The notes under the pieces: generated by a model
What the model was told of the DNA's origin: nothing
The model's database searches: none
What the model saw: only the letters and a program-made list of their open reading frames with translations
In this document: in pieces, positions 37,181-47,728 of the stretch
Position numbering within the stretch: position 1 is the first letter of the stretch
Layout: the number at the start of each line of letters is the position of its first letter
NCBI RefSeq assembly: GCF_001274775.1
Contig: NZ_LGUE01000001.1
Coordinates: 1,148,334 to 1,212,333 of the forward strand
Source: Rossellomorea marisflavi
GTDB taxonomy: Bacteria > Bacillota > Bacilli > Bacillales > Bacillaceae_B
Direction of reading: 5' to 3'
DNA: 64,000 bases
Position numbers and translations under genes: made by a program

Positions 37181-39775
37181 TTATTTCTTCAGTTTCTTAT
37201 GGATTCCGTAAAGGGTGTTCATGGCATCAATCGGAGTCATATCAAGAATGTCCAGTTTCTTGAGCTCATCCAGAATTTTCGTTTCCTTTGTGGAAAGCTC
37301 TTTTGCAACGGTCTTCTGTTTCTTTCCTTCTTCGAAGAAGGAAAGCTGGCCAGGCTCATCCTCCTTTACAATGGTCGCTGCCGATTCTTCCATCCCTTTT
37401 TTGCTTTCTAGGGTCGAAAGGATCTCATTGGCTCTTGTGATGAGGATCTCCGGAAGCTCGGCAAGTTCCGCCACATGGATCCCGTAGCTTCGATCTGCCG
37501 CCCCTTCTTTGATTTTGTGAAGGAACACCAATTTTCCACTCTGCTCCATGGCACTCACATGAACATTTTTGACTTTAGGCAGTTCGGTTTCCAGTACCGT
37601 CAGTTCATGATAGTGAGTCGAGAACAACGTCTTGGCACCAATATGCCCATGGATGTACTCGATGATCGCCTGTGCCAGGGCCATTCCATCGTAAGTGGAC
37701 GTCCCGCGTCCGATTTCGTCAAACAGGATCAGACTCGCCTCCGTCGCATTGACGATGGCGTTCCTGGCTTCAAGCATTTCCACCATGAACGTGCTCTGTC
37801 CTGATATCAGATCGTCTGCTGCTCCGATCCTCGTGAAAACTTGATCGAATATCGGAAGGTCAGCTTCAGCAGCCGGGACATAGCAGCCAATCTGGGCCAG
37901 TATGCTTGTGAGGGCAAGCTGCCTCATATACGTACTTTTCCCTGACATGTTCGGTCCAGTGATCAAGAGGATTTCCCGCTCGCTGTCCATGTAGGAATCA
38001 TTGGGCACGTACCCATCTGCCCCCATGACCTTTTCAACCACCGGGTGGCGGCCATCCTTGACGGCGATACGTCTTTGTTCATTGAAGACCGGCTTGCTGT
38101 AGTGCCGTTTTTCACTGACTGTTGCAAAACATTGAAGAACATCGAGTTCACTTACAACCTTAGCCAGACGCTGAAGGCGTGGGATGAATTCCTTCACCTG
38201 CTCCCTGATCCCGATGAATAATTCATATTCAAGGTCCACGCTGCGTTCGTCTGCCTGCAGGATGAGCGCTTCTTTTTCTTTCAGCTCCGGTGTGATGAAT
38301 CGTTCAGCGTTTGTGAGCGTCTGCTTTCTTTCATACCTTCCTTCTTCAAGGTGGTGAAGGTTTGCCCTTGTTACTTCGATGTAATAGCCGAACACTCGAT
38401 TAAAGCCGACTTTCAGAGAACGAATCCCTGTACGTTCGCGTTCATCCCGTTCCAGAGCGGCAATCCACGACTTCCCATTGCGGCTGGCATCGCGATACTG
38501 ATCAAGCTCCGCGTGATAACCATCCCGGATCAAACTGCCTTCCTTGATGGAAAGGGGAGGATTCTCCACGAGGGCAAGCTCCAGAAGATCCGTCAGATCT
38601 TCACAAGGATCAAGTTCTTTACTGTAGCGGTCAATGGAATGATGATCCAGTGAGGCGATGAGGGATTTCAATATCGGAATCTGCTGGAGGGATTTCTTCA
38701 ACTGGATCAAATCCCTTGCGTTCACGTTTCCAAATGCCACTCGCCCTGCGAGTCTTTCAAGGTCATAGACTTCTTTCAGCCTTTCCCTCAGGTCCTGTCT
38801 TTCAAAGAACCGTTCAAGGAATACTTCGACGACCATCTGCCTCTTTTCAATCTCCCCGCGTGAGATGAGAGGCCGGTCGATCCATTGCTTGAGAAGACGT
38901 GCTCCCATTGCGGTCATGGTTTCATCCAGGAGCCAGAGGAGAGATCCTTTTTTGCCTTTGGAACGGATGGTTTCCGTCAGCTCAAGATTTCGTTTGGAAT
39001 AGTAATCCATTTTCATGAAATGGTTCAAATGATAGGTTTCCACCTTTTGCAGATGATCCAGGCTCCGCTTTTGAGTCCTGAACAGATAATGCATGAGAAG
39101 AGCTGCCGTCTGTTTTAATTTTTCCTGTTTCAGCCCGACCAGTAAGTGCTCGAACGCATCACTTGGTCCTTGACCAGCCTCGAATGAGAGAGTCACGTCA
39201 AGACGTTCTTTGAGCTTGAGCTGTTGCTCCTCCTCCATATCCGGCGTTATGACTACCTCCTTGGCCCCGATGGTGGACAGTTCATTCAATAGCTGCCCCG
39301 TGCCGTCGGCTACAAGGGTGACGTTGGTTTCGCCCGTCGACAGATCGCTGTAGGCAAGGCCGTATGTGTCATCTTCAAAGGAAACCACACCGGCGATATA
39401 GTTGTTCTCTTTATCACTCAACCCTTTCCCTTCCATCACGGTACCCGGGGTGATGAGCTGTACGACTTCACGCTTCACGACCCCTTTGGCATGCTTCGGG
39501 TCTTCTGTTTGTTCACAAATGGCGACCTTGTATCCTTTATTGATCAGTTGCTCTATGTAATTGGGCGCAGAATGGTATGGAACCCCGCACATCGGGATCC
39601 GTTCTTTCCCTCCACCGTCCCTGCTTGTAAGAGTGATTTCTAGTTCCTGCGAAGCTGAAATGGCATCATCGAAGAACATTTCATAAAAATCCCCTAAACG
39701 AAAAAATAAAAAGGCATCTTGATATTCTGCCTTCACCTGTAAGTATTGTTTAATCATTGGCGTGTATTGAGTCAT
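37181..39775 (-). CDS. mutS: DNA mismatch repair protein MutS
   Basis: Recognises mismatches and small loops. The 864-residue protein has the mismatch-binding domain with [11 protein letters not shown] (Phe-x-Glu wedge) near residue 35, the clamp/lever helices, and a C-terminal ABC ATPase with [25 protein letters not shown] and STHYHEL. The C-terminal tail before the stop probably carries the beta-clamp and tetramer segments. The ATG chosen gives MTQYTPMI, aligning with the B. subtilis start; a TTG four codons earlier sits almost on the ribosome site. Confidence 0.95.
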   Translation of the reverse strand: MTQYTPMIKQYLQVKAEYQDAFLFFRLGDFYEMFFDDAISASQELEITLTSRDGGGKERIPMCGVPYHSAPNYIEQLINKGYKVAICEQTEDPKHAKGVVKREVVQLITPGTVMEGKGLSDKENNYIAGVVSFEDDTYGLAYSDLSTGETNVTLVADGTGQLLNELSTIGAKEVVITPDMEEEQQLKLKERLDVTLSFEAGQGPSDAFEHLLVGLKQEKLKQTAALLMHYLFRTQKRSLDHLQKVETYHLNHFMKMDYYSKRNLELTETIRSKGKKGSLLWLLDETMTAMGARLLKQWIDRPLISRGEIEKRQMVVEVFLERFFERQDLRERLKEVYDLERLAGRVAFGNVNARDLIQLKKSLQQIPILKSLIASLDHHSIDRYSKELDPCEDLTDLLELALVENPPLSIKEGSLIRDGYHAELDQYRDASRNGKSWIAALERDERERTGIRSLKVGFNRVFGYYIEVTRANLHHLEEGRYERKQTLTNAERFITPELKEKEALILQADERSVDLEYELFIGIREQVKEFIPRLQRLAKVVSELDVLQCFATVSEKRHYSKPVFNEQRRIAVKDGRHPVVEKVMGADGYVPNDSYMDSEREILLITGPNMSGKSTYMRQLALTSILAQIGCYVPAAEADLPIFDQVFTRIGAADDLISGQSTFMVEMLEARNAIVNATEASLILFDEIGRGTSTYDGMALAQAIIEYIHGHIGAKTLFSTHYHELTVLETELPKVKNVHVSAMEQSGKLVFLHKIKEGAADRSYGIHVAELAELPEILITRANEILSTLESKKGMEESAATIVKEDEPGQLSFFEEGKKQKTVAKELSTKETKILDELKKLDILDMTPIDAMNTLYGIHKKLKK

Positions 39776-39862
39776 GGGTTCATTCAAACCTTTCCGTATT
39801 CTGCTAGACGTCTCATTATATCATATCCCACCGTGTGGTTTCATTCCGGAAACAATGGAAAC

Positions 39863-39889
39863 AGGCGGATGAGAGTATATCATCCGCCT
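39863..39889 (-). terminator. Probable terminator of the unknown secreted-protein gene
   Basis: Perfect 10-bp stem AGGCGGATGA/TCATCCGCCT with a 7-nt loop; only a short U-rich tail on the minus strand. Confidence 0.6.
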
Positions 39890-39903
39890 ACTGCCAGTCA
39901 TGA

Positions 39904-40695
39904 TCAAAATGAACCGCTCAGTTCTTTTCCACCAATCTTCCAACCCGAAATCCCTTCAGGCTGATGAAGATTTATTACTACATCAGAATGATGGACCCCC
40001 CTTTTCCCGTCCGTCCATTTCACCTTGATTTTGACCCTGGCCAGGAACGGGCTTGTTTCCTTCACTTCGAATGAAGAGATCTTCATCGTTCTCACTTTTT
40101 CCAATAGGGTTTCCGAATCCCTCCCCTTGCCTTCCATGAGCATATTTCCCAGCAACTCTTCATCCCGTTGTTTCACAGCCATCTCAACTACCCTCATGGC
40201 TCCCTCCGGTTTCAGGGACGCAAGGAACTCCGGAAGTTCTCCGGCAGCTTTATGAATCATCAGGGTATGAGCGAAATCTGGACGCGGGGTCTTATGGGTC
40301 GTACTTCCAAGGAAATGGACGCAGAAATGTCCCGGGAATCCATTCTGAAGAGCTCCTCCCCCGTGAGGCATTCCATTCATGGAAGCAGGAATGAGGAGGT
40401 TTCCCGACTTCACCAGGATCGCCCTCCTGCTCCAGCTCCAATGTCCCCCGTAGATTTCTTTCATCACTTTCGTGTCCGCTTCTGTGACCGGTTGGACATC
40501 TGCATGTTTATTCCCCGCCCGTCGTTGGACTTGAAACGTCTTGCCTGTCTCCACATCGATGAGCTCGAAATATGAATACTTGGGAAGAAGCAGGTTCGTA
40601 TCCTTCCACGGAAGCGTGTCCGTCATATAGTCGATCCTGAATGGCACCGCACTTAAAATGGATGCAGTCATGAGCACTTTCATCATCAATGCCAT
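39904..40695 (-). CDS. Secreted protein of unknown function with GHFCVHF motif
   Basis: A ~263-residue protein with an N-terminal hydrophobic export segment (MALMMKVLMTASILSAVPF). The folded part contains striking ordered motifs: FELIDVETGKTFQVQRR, GGHWSWSRRAILV, PASMNGMPHGG and NGFPGHFCVHFLGSTTH...DFAHTLMIHKAAG. The cluster of His, Asp and Cys looks like an active or metal site. The C-terminal ~70 residues form a beta-rich domain. I recognise similar motifs in unnamed Firmicutes cell-envelope proteins but know no function. It is divergent from a VanW gene. AAGGGGG lies 6 nt before the ATG. Confidence 0.75.
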   Translation of the reverse strand: MALMMKVLMTASILSAVPFRIDYMTDTLPWKDTNLLLPKYSYFELIDVETGKTFQVQRRAGNKHADVQPVTEADTKVMKEIYGGHWSWSRRAILVKSGNLLIPASMNGMPHGGGALQNGFPGHFCVHFLGSTTHKTPRPDFAHTLMIHKAAGELPEFLASLKPEGAMRVVEMAVKQRDEELLGNMLMEGKGRDSETLLEKVRTMKISSFEVKETSPFLARVKIKVKWTDGKRGVHHSDVVINLHQPEGISGWKIGGKELSGSF

Positions 40696-40803
40696 CAAAT
40701 GCCCCCTTGCTAATTGATTTCTTCCGGACGCTTGCCCGTACTCTTCCTCATACTTTTTCGTTATTCGAGCCGTTCCATAACCATTAATTTTTGGTAATCA
40801 TCC

Positions 40804-40831
40804 TTCCCCCGTATGACCGTATACGGGGGAA
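40804..40831. repeat. Perfect inverted repeat upstream of the VanW gene
   Basis: TTCCCCCGTAT-N6-ATACGGGGGAA, 11-bp arms without mismatch, 26 nt upstream of the VanW start and between the two divergent secreted-protein genes. No U-run follows, so an operator or an mRNA leader stem is more likely than a terminator. Confidence 0.7.
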
Positions 40832-40859
40832 CCATACTATAAGGGAAAGGGTGATAATG

Positions 40860-41753
40860 ATGGCTTGGACCACTTTTTTATTTGCAGCCATGATCGGACT
40901 ATCGAATCAGCACCCCCTTGAACTTGATACAGGGGATGAAATCATTACGGTCAAGGAGAAATCTCTTGCTCTTCCCTACCTTGATCTACCGATACTTAAT
41001 GAAGACCATTTTAACCATCTTGTTTCCCTTCTGCAGGAAAAGACGTATAAAGCACCCATCAATGCCAAAATTGATGAGCATAACCGGATCATCCCTGGAC
41101 AAACAGGACTCATGCTTGACCGCGACGGCTTAAGAGAAGCCATGATGAACTACCTTTACAAAGGTGTAAGTTCCACTGATGTTCCGACATTGAAGACCTA
41201 CCCAAAGGTTGATACAGAAATCCTTGCTCATATACGCACGAATCGCATCGGATCCTATGTAACGTATTTCAATAAAAAAAATGAAGAACGAACGAATAAT
41301 ATTATCCTGGCCTCCGGACAGATCAACAATACAGTCGTCTTTCCAGGCGAGACGTTCTCATTCAACAAAACGGTGGGTAAACGCACAAAAGGAAAGGGTT
41401 ATATGAAGGCTCCCGTTATCGTCAAGGGAGAATTATCGGAAGATATCGGGGGAGGGATTTGCCAGGTTTCATCTACTCTCTTCAATGCCGTTGATCGTGC
41501 AGGGGTGAAGATCGTGGAACGCTATCACCATTCCAAAAGGGTCCCGTACGTCCCGAAAGGAAGAGACGCGACTGTCAGCTGGTATGGACCAGATTTTGCG
41601 TTCCGCAACCCATATCATCAGCCGATCCTGATCCGGTCAAAAGTCATCGGGGGTCAAATGATCGTCACCATTTATTCTTCCGATCAAGTAGAAGCCGAGA
41701 AGAGGAGCGTCCCAGGCGCATCGCCTGCCAAACCATCAGGAGAACGCCCTTGA
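40860..41753 (+). CDS. VanW family protein
   Basis: A 297-residue exported protein with a short N-terminal hydrophobic segment, an N-terminal half of unknown fold (residues ~30-135) and a VanW domain (~140-275). The domain carries TVVFPGETFSFNKTVGKRT, the glycine-rich core DIGGGICQVSSTLFNA, and HHSKRVPYVPKGRDATVSW. VanW occurs in vancomycin-resistance clusters but is not needed for resistance; its role is unknown, presumably cell-wall related. The start follows AAAGGGTGA by 6 nt at the second of two neighbouring ATGs. Confidence 0.82.
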   Translation: MAWTTFLFAAMIGLSNQHPLELDTGDEIITVKEKSLALPYLDLPILNEDHFNHLVSLLQEKTYKAPINAKIDEHNRIIPGQTGLMLDRDGLREAMMNYLYKGVSSTDVPTLKTYPKVDTEILAHIRTNRIGSYVTYFNKKNEERTNNIILASGQINNTVVFPGETFSFNKTVGKRTKGKGYMKAPVIVKGELSEDIGGGICQVSSTLFNAVDRAGVKIVERYHHSKRVPYVPKGRDATVSWYGPDFAFRNPYHQPILIRSKVIGGQMIVTIYSSDQVEAEKRSVPGASPAKPSGERP

Positions 41754-41762
41754 TTGCAACCG

Positions 41763-41792
41763 TAAAAGCCCTCGCGACCGCGAGGGCTTGAT
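41763..41792. terminator. Terminator between VanW and aminotransferase genes
   Basis: AAGCCCTCGCG/CGCGAGGGCTT hairpin with a 3-nt loop; UUUU follows on the minus side. Confidence 0.8.
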
Positions 41793-41797
41793 CGATA

Positions 41798-43138
41798 TTA
41801 TAAACGACTGATTCCTTCAACTATGGTTTCAAGCATGAGGTCAAGGTCGTCTTCCTCAATAACAAGGGGAGGTGAAAGGGCAAGTACGTTATTGAATCCC
41901 GCTACCGTGGCTCCATTTTTGCCGATCAGGATACCCTTTTGTTTACAATAATCCACTACACTGCTTACGGATTTCCCATCAAGGGGCTCTTTTGTCGACT
42001 TATCCTTCACCAGCTCGATTCCAAGAAGGAGCCCTTTTCCCCTAACATCACCTACCCGGGCATGAGTGATCAGTTTTCTACGTAGGTAGTTTAAAGCCTT
42101 CTCTCCAAGCCGCGCAGACCGGTCAATAAGCTGTTCCTTTTGGATAATGTCGATATTTTTCATGGCCACGGCACATGACGCCGGGCTCCCCCCGAATGTA
42201 TTGATATGCCGGAAGTAATCGTATTCCTCACTACCCTTGAAGGCCTCGTACACCTCTCTCCTGACTGCCGTCGCAGAAAGTGGAAGGTATGCTGAGGTGA
42301 TTCCCTTCGCCATCGTGATGATATCCGGCTTTACTCCATAATGCATGAATCCGAATGCCTTTCCCGTTCGTCCGAATCCTGTAATGACTTCATCCACGAT
42401 CAGAAGTGCACCATGGGCTTCACATACTTCTTTCGCTGCCTTCATATAGCCATCCTGAGGCATGACGATCCCACCGCCTGTGATGATCGGTTCCATGATG
42501 ACAGCTGCAATCGTCTCACTGAGTTCCCATGTAAGTGTTTCATTGAGCGCCTGGACGGCAGGGAGGTCTTTTCCGGTTGATCCCGGTTCATCCCTGTAAG
42601 CATCCGGCGGCCTCACATGGATGAATCCTGGTGCCAGGGGTTCGTACTTATATTTTCTCTGAGCCTGACCGGTTGCAGATAAAGCCCCAAGGGTATTCCC
42701 GTGGTACCCCCGGTATCTTGCCACGATCTTATACCGATTGGCTTCACCCTTTTGCTGATGATACTGACGGGCTATCTTGAATGACGTCTCATTTGCTTCT
42801 GAACCGCTGTTGGAAAAGAAGAACACATAATCATCCCCGATAAGCTCGGTCAGCTTTTCCGCCAGTTCGATTGCCGGCCGATGACTTTGAGTAAGGGGAT
42901 AATATGGCATTTCCCTTAGTTGTTCATAAGCTGCAACTGCAAGTTCCTCTCTTCCATATCCTATGTTCACGCACCATAACCCCGCCATTCCATCGAGGTA
43001 ACGCGCCCCTTCATGATCGGTCACCCACGCACCGGCTGCTTTTGTCACCACCATGGTCGAATCTGGATTATATGGCTTCATGGAATGCCATACCCTTCGC
43101 TCATCTTGTAACAGATCTTTGTGTTGATCCACCACCAT
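41798..43138 (-). CDS. Class III PLP aminotransferase (omega-amino acid:pyruvate type)
   Basis: A 446-residue fold-type I class III transaminase. Landmarks are YLDGMAGLWCVNIGYG near residue 48, FFFSNSGSEANETSFKIAR for the phosphate cup, the VDEVITGFGRTG aspartate, and the Schiff-base lysine in IITMAKGITSAYLPL. The LWCVNIGYG stretch is typical of taurine-, beta-alanine- or putrescine:pyruvate transaminases; the exact donor cannot be told. Several starts (ATG, GTG, GTG) follow AGGAG closely, so the N-terminus may be one or two codons shorter. Confidence 0.88.
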   Translation of the reverse strand: MVVDQHKDLLQDERRVWHSMKPYNPDSTMVVTKAAGAWVTDHEGARYLDGMAGLWCVNIGYGREELAVAAYEQLREMPYYPLTQSHRPAIELAEKLTELIGDDYVFFFSNSGSEANETSFKIARQYHQQKGEANRYKIVARYRGYHGNTLGALSATGQAQRKYKYEPLAPGFIHVRPPDAYRDEPGSTGKDLPAVQALNETLTWELSETIAAVIMEPIITGGGIVMPQDGYMKAAKEVCEAHGALLIVDEVITGFGRTGKAFGFMHYGVKPDIITMAKGITSAYLPLSATAVRREVYEAFKGSEEYDYFRHINTFGGSPASCAVAMKNIDIIQKEQLIDRSARLGEKALNYLRRKLITHARVGDVRGKGLLLGIELVKDKSTKEPLDGKSVSSVVDYCKQKGILIGKNGATVAGFNNVLALSPPLVIEEDDLDLMLETIVEGISRL

Positions 43139-43261
43139 CGCTCCTTCCTGATTGGTATTCCCCTACTCATCTTTATTCGGGGCTGTCCACCTTTAGAAGC
43201 GGTGGTTTCCGAACAGATTCTCCTGTTAACGGGCTTCGGGGATAAACTGAAACACATTAAG

Positions 43262-43291
43262 AAGCCGGACGGTTTGACTAACCGTCCGGCT
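43262..43291 (-). terminator. Terminator of cstA
   Basis: Perfect stem AGCCGGACGGTT/AACCGTCCGGCT with a 5-nt loop and a U-rich tail on the minus strand. Confidence 0.82.
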
Positions 43292-43306
43292 CTATGACCA
43301 GTCCCT

Positions 43307-44749
43307 TCAGGATTGGAGTGTTTCAGGGCTGAGAGACCGGACCGGACGACTCATCTTCCATTGACGGAGGAACCAGATCAGGACTGCCGCCCAAATCACC
43401 GATCCAAGGATCATGGACAGCTTATAATCGAGTCCGAATCCTTCAGGTGCGTAAAAGATATACATACTCACGACCGCGGTCATGAATAAGGCAGGAATCG
43501 TGCATATCCAGTGGAATGCAGCCTTCCTCAGTAAATAAATGGAACCCGTCCATAGCATGACAGTCGCCACCACTTGGTTGGACCATCCCACATATCGCCA
43601 TAAAAAGCTGTAGTCGATCTGGGTCAGGAGAAACGTGGGGAGCGCAACCGGAATGACCAACAGGACAGGGAGCCACTTATTGTCCGTATCCCGCTTTCGG
43701 ATATCGCGGATCAATTCGGCCAGCATCATCCTTGATGAGCGTAGGGCAGTATCTCCAGTGGTGATCGGGAGGATGATGACACCTAATACAGCAAAGACGC
43801 CGCCAACGGTACCAAGGGTTGTGGTACTGATCTCGTTCACCACACCGGCAGGTCCTCCTGCGGCAAGGGCTTCTTGAAGACCCGGCGTCCCGTTGAAGAA
43901 AGCCATCCCGGCTGCCGCCCAAATCAGAGCGATGACGCCCTCAGCCACCATGGCACCGTAAAACACCTTCCTCCCCTCGCTCTCTTTCTTCAACGTTCTT
44001 GAAAGAATCGGGCTCTGCGTGGAATGGAACCCCGAAATCGCCCCGCATGAAACGGTTACCATCAACAGCGGCCAGATGGGGAGGTCTCCGGGATGTAAAT
44101 TCGCCAACGTAAGATTCGGGATCGGATGTTCAAAAAAGAATAAACCGATACCGATGGATAGTGCCATGAAGATCAAGATAGCACCGAAGAATGGATAGAT
44201 CCTCCCGATGATTTTGTTGACCGGAAGAACCGTAGCGACCACAAAGTAAATGAATATGAGAATGAGACATGTCATGAATGATAAAGGAGTCAGCTCTGTT
44301 AGGAGCTGGGCAGGTCCCGCCGTAAAGGCTGCCGCCACTAGTATCATGAGGACGATGGACAGTAGATTCATCGCCACCTTCACCGGTTTCCCGAGATAAT
44401 TCCCCACGATGGCAGGGAACTGAGCACCACCATGCCGTAAAGACAGCATCCCTGAAAAGTAATCATGTACAGCTCCTGCAAACAAACAGCCGATGACGAT
44501 CCAGATGAATGCAACCGGTCCGTACAGAGCACCCATGATGGCACCGAAGATCGGTCCAAGTCCCGCTATGTTCAGAAGCTGGATGAGGCTTGCCTTCCAC
44601 CAGCTCATCGGTACATAATCCAAGTCGTCCCGTTTTGAATAGGCCGGGGTGATCGTTCGGTCGTCGATGACGAAAATCTTTTCGACCACCTTTGAATAAA
44701 CGAAGTAGCCTGCAATCAGAATGAATAATGCCGTGATGAAAGTCAGCAT
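43307..44749 (-). CDS. cstA: Carbon starvation protein CstA
   Basis: Peptide/pyruvate transporter of the CstA family. 480 residues with about 12-14 hydrophobic segments and little else. Family motifs: DYVPMSWWKASLIQLLNIAGLGPIFGA near residue 45, HDYFSGMLSLRHGG near 95, and GAISGFHSTQSPILSRTL near 235. It has the short form usual in Firmicutes. AAAGGGGGAT precedes the ATG. Own terminator. Confidence 0.92.
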   Translation of the reverse strand: MLTFITALFILIAGYFVYSKVVEKIFVIDDRTITPAYSKRDDLDYVPMSWWKASLIQLLNIAGLGPIFGAIMGALYGPVAFIWIVIGCLFAGAVHDYFSGMLSLRHGGAQFPAIVGNYLGKPVKVAMNLLSIVLMILVAAAFTAGPAQLLTELTPLSFMTCLILIFIYFVVATVLPVNKIIGRIYPFFGAILIFMALSIGIGLFFFEHPIPNLTLANLHPGDLPIWPLLMVTVSCGAISGFHSTQSPILSRTLKKESEGRKVFYGAMVAEGVIALIWAAAGMAFFNGTPGLQEALAAGGPAGVVNEISTTTLGTVGGVFAVLGVIILPITTGDTALRSSRMMLAELIRDIRKRDTDNKWLPVLLVIPVALPTFLLTQIDYSFLWRYVGWSNQVVATVMLWTGSIYLLRKAAFHWICTIPALFMTAVVSMYIFYAPEGFGLDYKLSMILGSVIWAAVLIWFLRQWKMSRPVRSLSPETLQS

Positions 44750-44854
44750 ATGCCGATCCCCCTTTTAATTGATATAACCGCAATCTTAATATGATTCGAT
44801 AACTAAATCAACCAAATATTCAAAATAATGAAACTTGTTTCTTTTTACCCATAG

Positions 44855-44882
44855 AAAAAGACGGCCCAAAGACCGTCTTTAC
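44855..44882 (-). terminator. Terminator of topB
   Basis: AAAGACGG/CCGTCTTT hairpin with an 8-nt loop and U-rich flank right after the topB stop. Confidence 0.75.
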
Positions 44883-44884
44883 AG

Positions 44885-47047
44885 TTATTGATCAAGCTTT
44901 AATTTAGCAAGTGCATCGGCAAGAGCCGTATTGACCGGTTCGTCCTTCTGCTGGGTTTTCAAGTACTGATTGACATCCCTTTTTGTTGCTTTACCGCCCT
45001 TTTCCTTCTTCCTCCGCTGATTGAAGGTAGAAAGCTTTTCTTTGTGACCGCACACACATACGAACAGTTGTCCATCGCCTTCTCCCTTAAGTTCAAGGCG
45101 CTTGTGGCAGTTCGGGCAGCGTGCATTCGTCTTTTTACTGACATTTTTGCGATGTCCACACTCACGATCCTGACAAACGAGCATTTTCCCATTACGATTC
45201 TTAATTTCAAGCATGAGATTCCCGCAATCCGGGCATCTCGTTCCTGTGAGATTGTCATGGGAGAATTTTTTTGTGGATTGCTTGATTTCATGGACCGACT
45301 TTTTCGTATATTCCTTGATTTCCTTCATGAATTCTTGTTTGCTCAGTTTGCCACTGGCAATCTGCTCCAGCTTCATTTCCCATTCTGCAGTCAGTGTCGG
45401 AGACCTGAGCTCAGAGGGTGCCAGATCAAGCAGCTGTTTCCCTTTGGACGTGATGGTGATTTCTTTCCCCGTCTCTTCGATAAGAGCCGTGTGGAATAGC
45501 TTTTCAATGATGTCGGCACGAGTCGCCACGGTACCAAGTCCCCCGGTTTCCGATATGGCCTCCAACAAATCCTGATCGCTTCCTTTCATGTACTTGCGTG
45601 GGTTTTCCATGGCGGTCAGAAGGGTTCCTTCATTGAATCTTCCCGGCGGTGTGGTCCTGCCTTCCGTATGCTTTACCGACAACAGGGGCAGACTCTCCCC
45701 TTCAGCTATCACGGCCTTCAAACCTTCGACGATTTCATTCTCATAAACGGCCTTCCAACCTTGATCCAGTACCCTGTTCCCCTTGAGTTGGAACCGGTTC
45801 TGGTCGATGCTAGCCGTGACGGTGGTCTGCTCATAAGAATACGGAGCATAGAAAGCAGCGACGAAACGCTTCACGATCAGATCATAAATTTTCCGTTCCC
45901 TGTCCTGGAGCTTCTGAAGAAAAGGAGTTTCTTCCGTTGGGATGATGGCATGGTGATCACTCACCTTGGCGTCGTCTACATACGCTTTTGAAAGGGTAAG
46001 CTTTCCTTTCAATGCATGATGCACGATTCCCCTGTACTCTTGGACATTGACGGCCATCAGACGATCTTTCAATGTATCGACCATATCACTCGAGAGATGC
46101 CTGCTGTCGGTCCTGGGGTATGTGACCAATTTATGCTGTTCATAAAGCTTCTGCATGATCGACAGCGTTTCCTTTGCCGAAAAACCATATACCTTATGGG
46201 CATCGCGCTGGAGCTCAGTCAAATCATAAAAGGATGGTGCAGGATTTTTTTTCGTTGCTTTTTTTACCGTATCGATCGTAAGCGGTTTTTTTTGCGCTTT
46301 CAAGGAAGCTTCTACCCGTTCCACTTCTTCCTTTGAAAACGACCTTGTCTCCTGACCTTTGAGCCATGTAAAGGTCCCTTTTGAGGTGACCGCTTGGATA
46401 CCATAGTACGGGACGGGCTTGAAGTTCCTGATTTCCTCTTCCCGCTGCGCGATGATACTGAGGGTCGGAGTTTGTACACGACCACAGGAAAGCTGGGCAT
46501 TATGTTTGGTTGTCAAGGCCCTCGTGGCATTCATGCCGACATACCAATCGGCTTCCGACCTTGCCTCTGCAGCCCTATAGAGATTTTCATAGGCTTTTCC
46601 ATCTTTTAAACGGCTGAAACCCTGCTGAATGGCTTTGTCGGTTACGGATGAAATCCATAAACGCTTCAACGGCTTTTGCGGCTTCGCCTTTTCCAGGATC
46701 CACCTGGCGACGAGTTCTCCTTCACGTCCGGCATCCGTTGCTATGACGATTTCTTTTACGTCCGGCCGGTTCATCTGGGTTTTTACGGCATTGAATTGTT
46801 TCCCTGTTTTTTTGATTACTACCAGCTTCAGATCTTTCGGAAGCATCGGCAGGTCTTCTATCTTCCACGTTTTATACTTGTCATCATAGGTTTCGGGGTC
46901 TGCAAGGGTAACGAGATGCCCAAGGGCCCAGGTTACGATGTACTCTTTTCCTTCCATGAATCCGTTCCCTTTTTGTGTGCAGTTTAGCACCCGTGCGATA
47001 TCTCTTCCGACAGAAGGCTTTTCTGCCAGAACCACTGTTTTTTTCAT
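44885..47047 (-). CDS. topB: DNA topoisomerase III
   Basis: Type IA topoisomerase that decatenates DNA. About 720 residues: N-terminal TOPRIM (VVLAEKPSVGRDIA, then DAGREGELVAR), and the active-site tyrosine in LVTYPRTDSRHLS near residue 315. After the core come two C-terminal zinc-type modules (CPDCGNLML...CQDRECG and CPNCHKRLE...CVCGH) and a basic tail. The start used has AAAGGA 9 nt upstream and begins MKKTVVLAEKPS, as in other TopB proteins; the longest reading adds 15 residues with no family match. Confidence 0.94.
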   Translation of the reverse strand: MKKTVVLAEKPSVGRDIARVLNCTQKGNGFMEGKEYIVTWALGHLVTLADPETYDDKYKTWKIEDLPMLPKDLKLVVIKKTGKQFNAVKTQMNRPDVKEIVIATDAGREGELVARWILEKAKPQKPLKRLWISSVTDKAIQQGFSRLKDGKAYENLYRAAEARSEADWYVGMNATRALTTKHNAQLSCGRVQTPTLSIIAQREEEIRNFKPVPYYGIQAVTSKGTFTWLKGQETRSFSKEEVERVEASLKAQKKPLTIDTVKKATKKNPAPSFYDLTELQRDAHKVYGFSAKETLSIMQKLYEQHKLVTYPRTDSRHLSSDMVDTLKDRLMAVNVQEYRGIVHHALKGKLTLSKAYVDDAKVSDHHAIIPTEETPFLQKLQDRERKIYDLIVKRFVAAFYAPYSYEQTTVTASIDQNRFQLKGNRVLDQGWKAVYENEIVEGLKAVIAEGESLPLLSVKHTEGRTTPPGRFNEGTLLTAMENPRKYMKGSDQDLLEAISETGGLGTVATRADIIEKLFHTALIEETGKEITITSKGKQLLDLAPSELRSPTLTAEWEMKLEQIASGKLSKQEFMKEIKEYTKKSVHEIKQSTKKFSHDNLTGTRCPDCGNLMLEIKNRNGKMLVCQDRECGHRKNVSKKTNARCPNCHKRLELKGEGDGQLFVCVCGHKEKLSTFNQRRKKEKGGKATKRDVNQYLKTQQKDEPVNTALADALAKLKLDQ

Positions 47048-47129
47048 GTTTAAAAATCCTTTCATGATCGGTCTTCCCACCCATTTTAGCATACTTCAAA
47101 GCAATCGGGCAGGTGCTTGCCACAAAGAA

Positions 47130-47185
47130 GAAACCATCCGTTCGGATGGTTTCATAAAAAAACTAGGAAGAGGCCGTCTTCCTAG
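47130..47185 (-). terminator. Tandem hairpins after cotE
   Basis: CTAGGAAG/CTTCCTAG stem (47163-47185) is followed by a seven-residue U-run on the minus strand and is the cotE terminator. A second perfect stem GAAACCATCCG/CGGATGGTTTC (47130-47153) follows 9 nt later and may act as a back-up. Confidence 0.8.
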
Positions 47186-47191
47186 CAATCT

Positions 47192-47728
47192 TTACTCTTC
47201 GATGCCTTCAAGGAATTCCGGATCCAATTCTTCAAACTCTTCGTCATCCAGGTCGCAGTCCCAATCATGATCATCACAGCCGTCAGGATTCACCAGGACA
47301 CATACTTTTGTTTCACCGATCACTTCCACCAGGAATTCACGTTCTACATGAACGATGATTTTATTCCCATTCGGTGAAATGACCGCTTCGCAGCAGTTCG
47401 GCTGTTGGAGTACGCGGGCGCACACTTCAAGATCATCCGAGCAATCAGGATCGCGGTATTTCAATTTGATGACGTCTGTATATTCGACTCGCTCAGTGAC
47501 CACGGATGTTTTCGTGTTATCGCTGTGGGAGTACCATACGTTGATATCATAACAACCCTGAATCTCTACTTTTTTCCCTACTTTGTGTGCCTTGTACTCG
47601 TGATTGATGATCCAGCAGCCTAAAATGCTCGATGGGTGATGCGGCGGGCAAATCGTATGATGGGACTGAGTGAATTTGCGTCCCTTCGCTACGACCGCTT
47701 TTGTAATGATCTCTCTATATTCTGCCAT
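47192..47728 (-). CDS. cotE: Outer spore coat morphogenetic protein CotE
   Basis: Organises assembly of the outer spore coat in the mother cell. The 178-residue protein has the diagnostic N-terminus [47 protein letters not shown], and an acidic C-terminal tail ([21 protein letters not shown]) rich in Asp/Glu. Length is close to the B. subtilis 181. ATG is used because GGAGGT lies 8 nt upstream. CATAAGAT on the minus strand about 30 nt upstream resembles a sigma-E -10. Confidence 0.95.
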   Translation of the reverse strand: MAEYREIITKAVVAKGRKFTQSHHTICPPHHPSSILGCWIINHEYKAHKVGKKVEIQGCYDINVWYSHSDNTKTSVVTERVEYTDVIKLKYRDPDCSDDLEVCARVLQQPNCCEAVISPNGNKIIVHVEREFLVEVIGETKVCVLVNPDGCDDHDWDCDLDDEEFEELDPEFLEGIEE

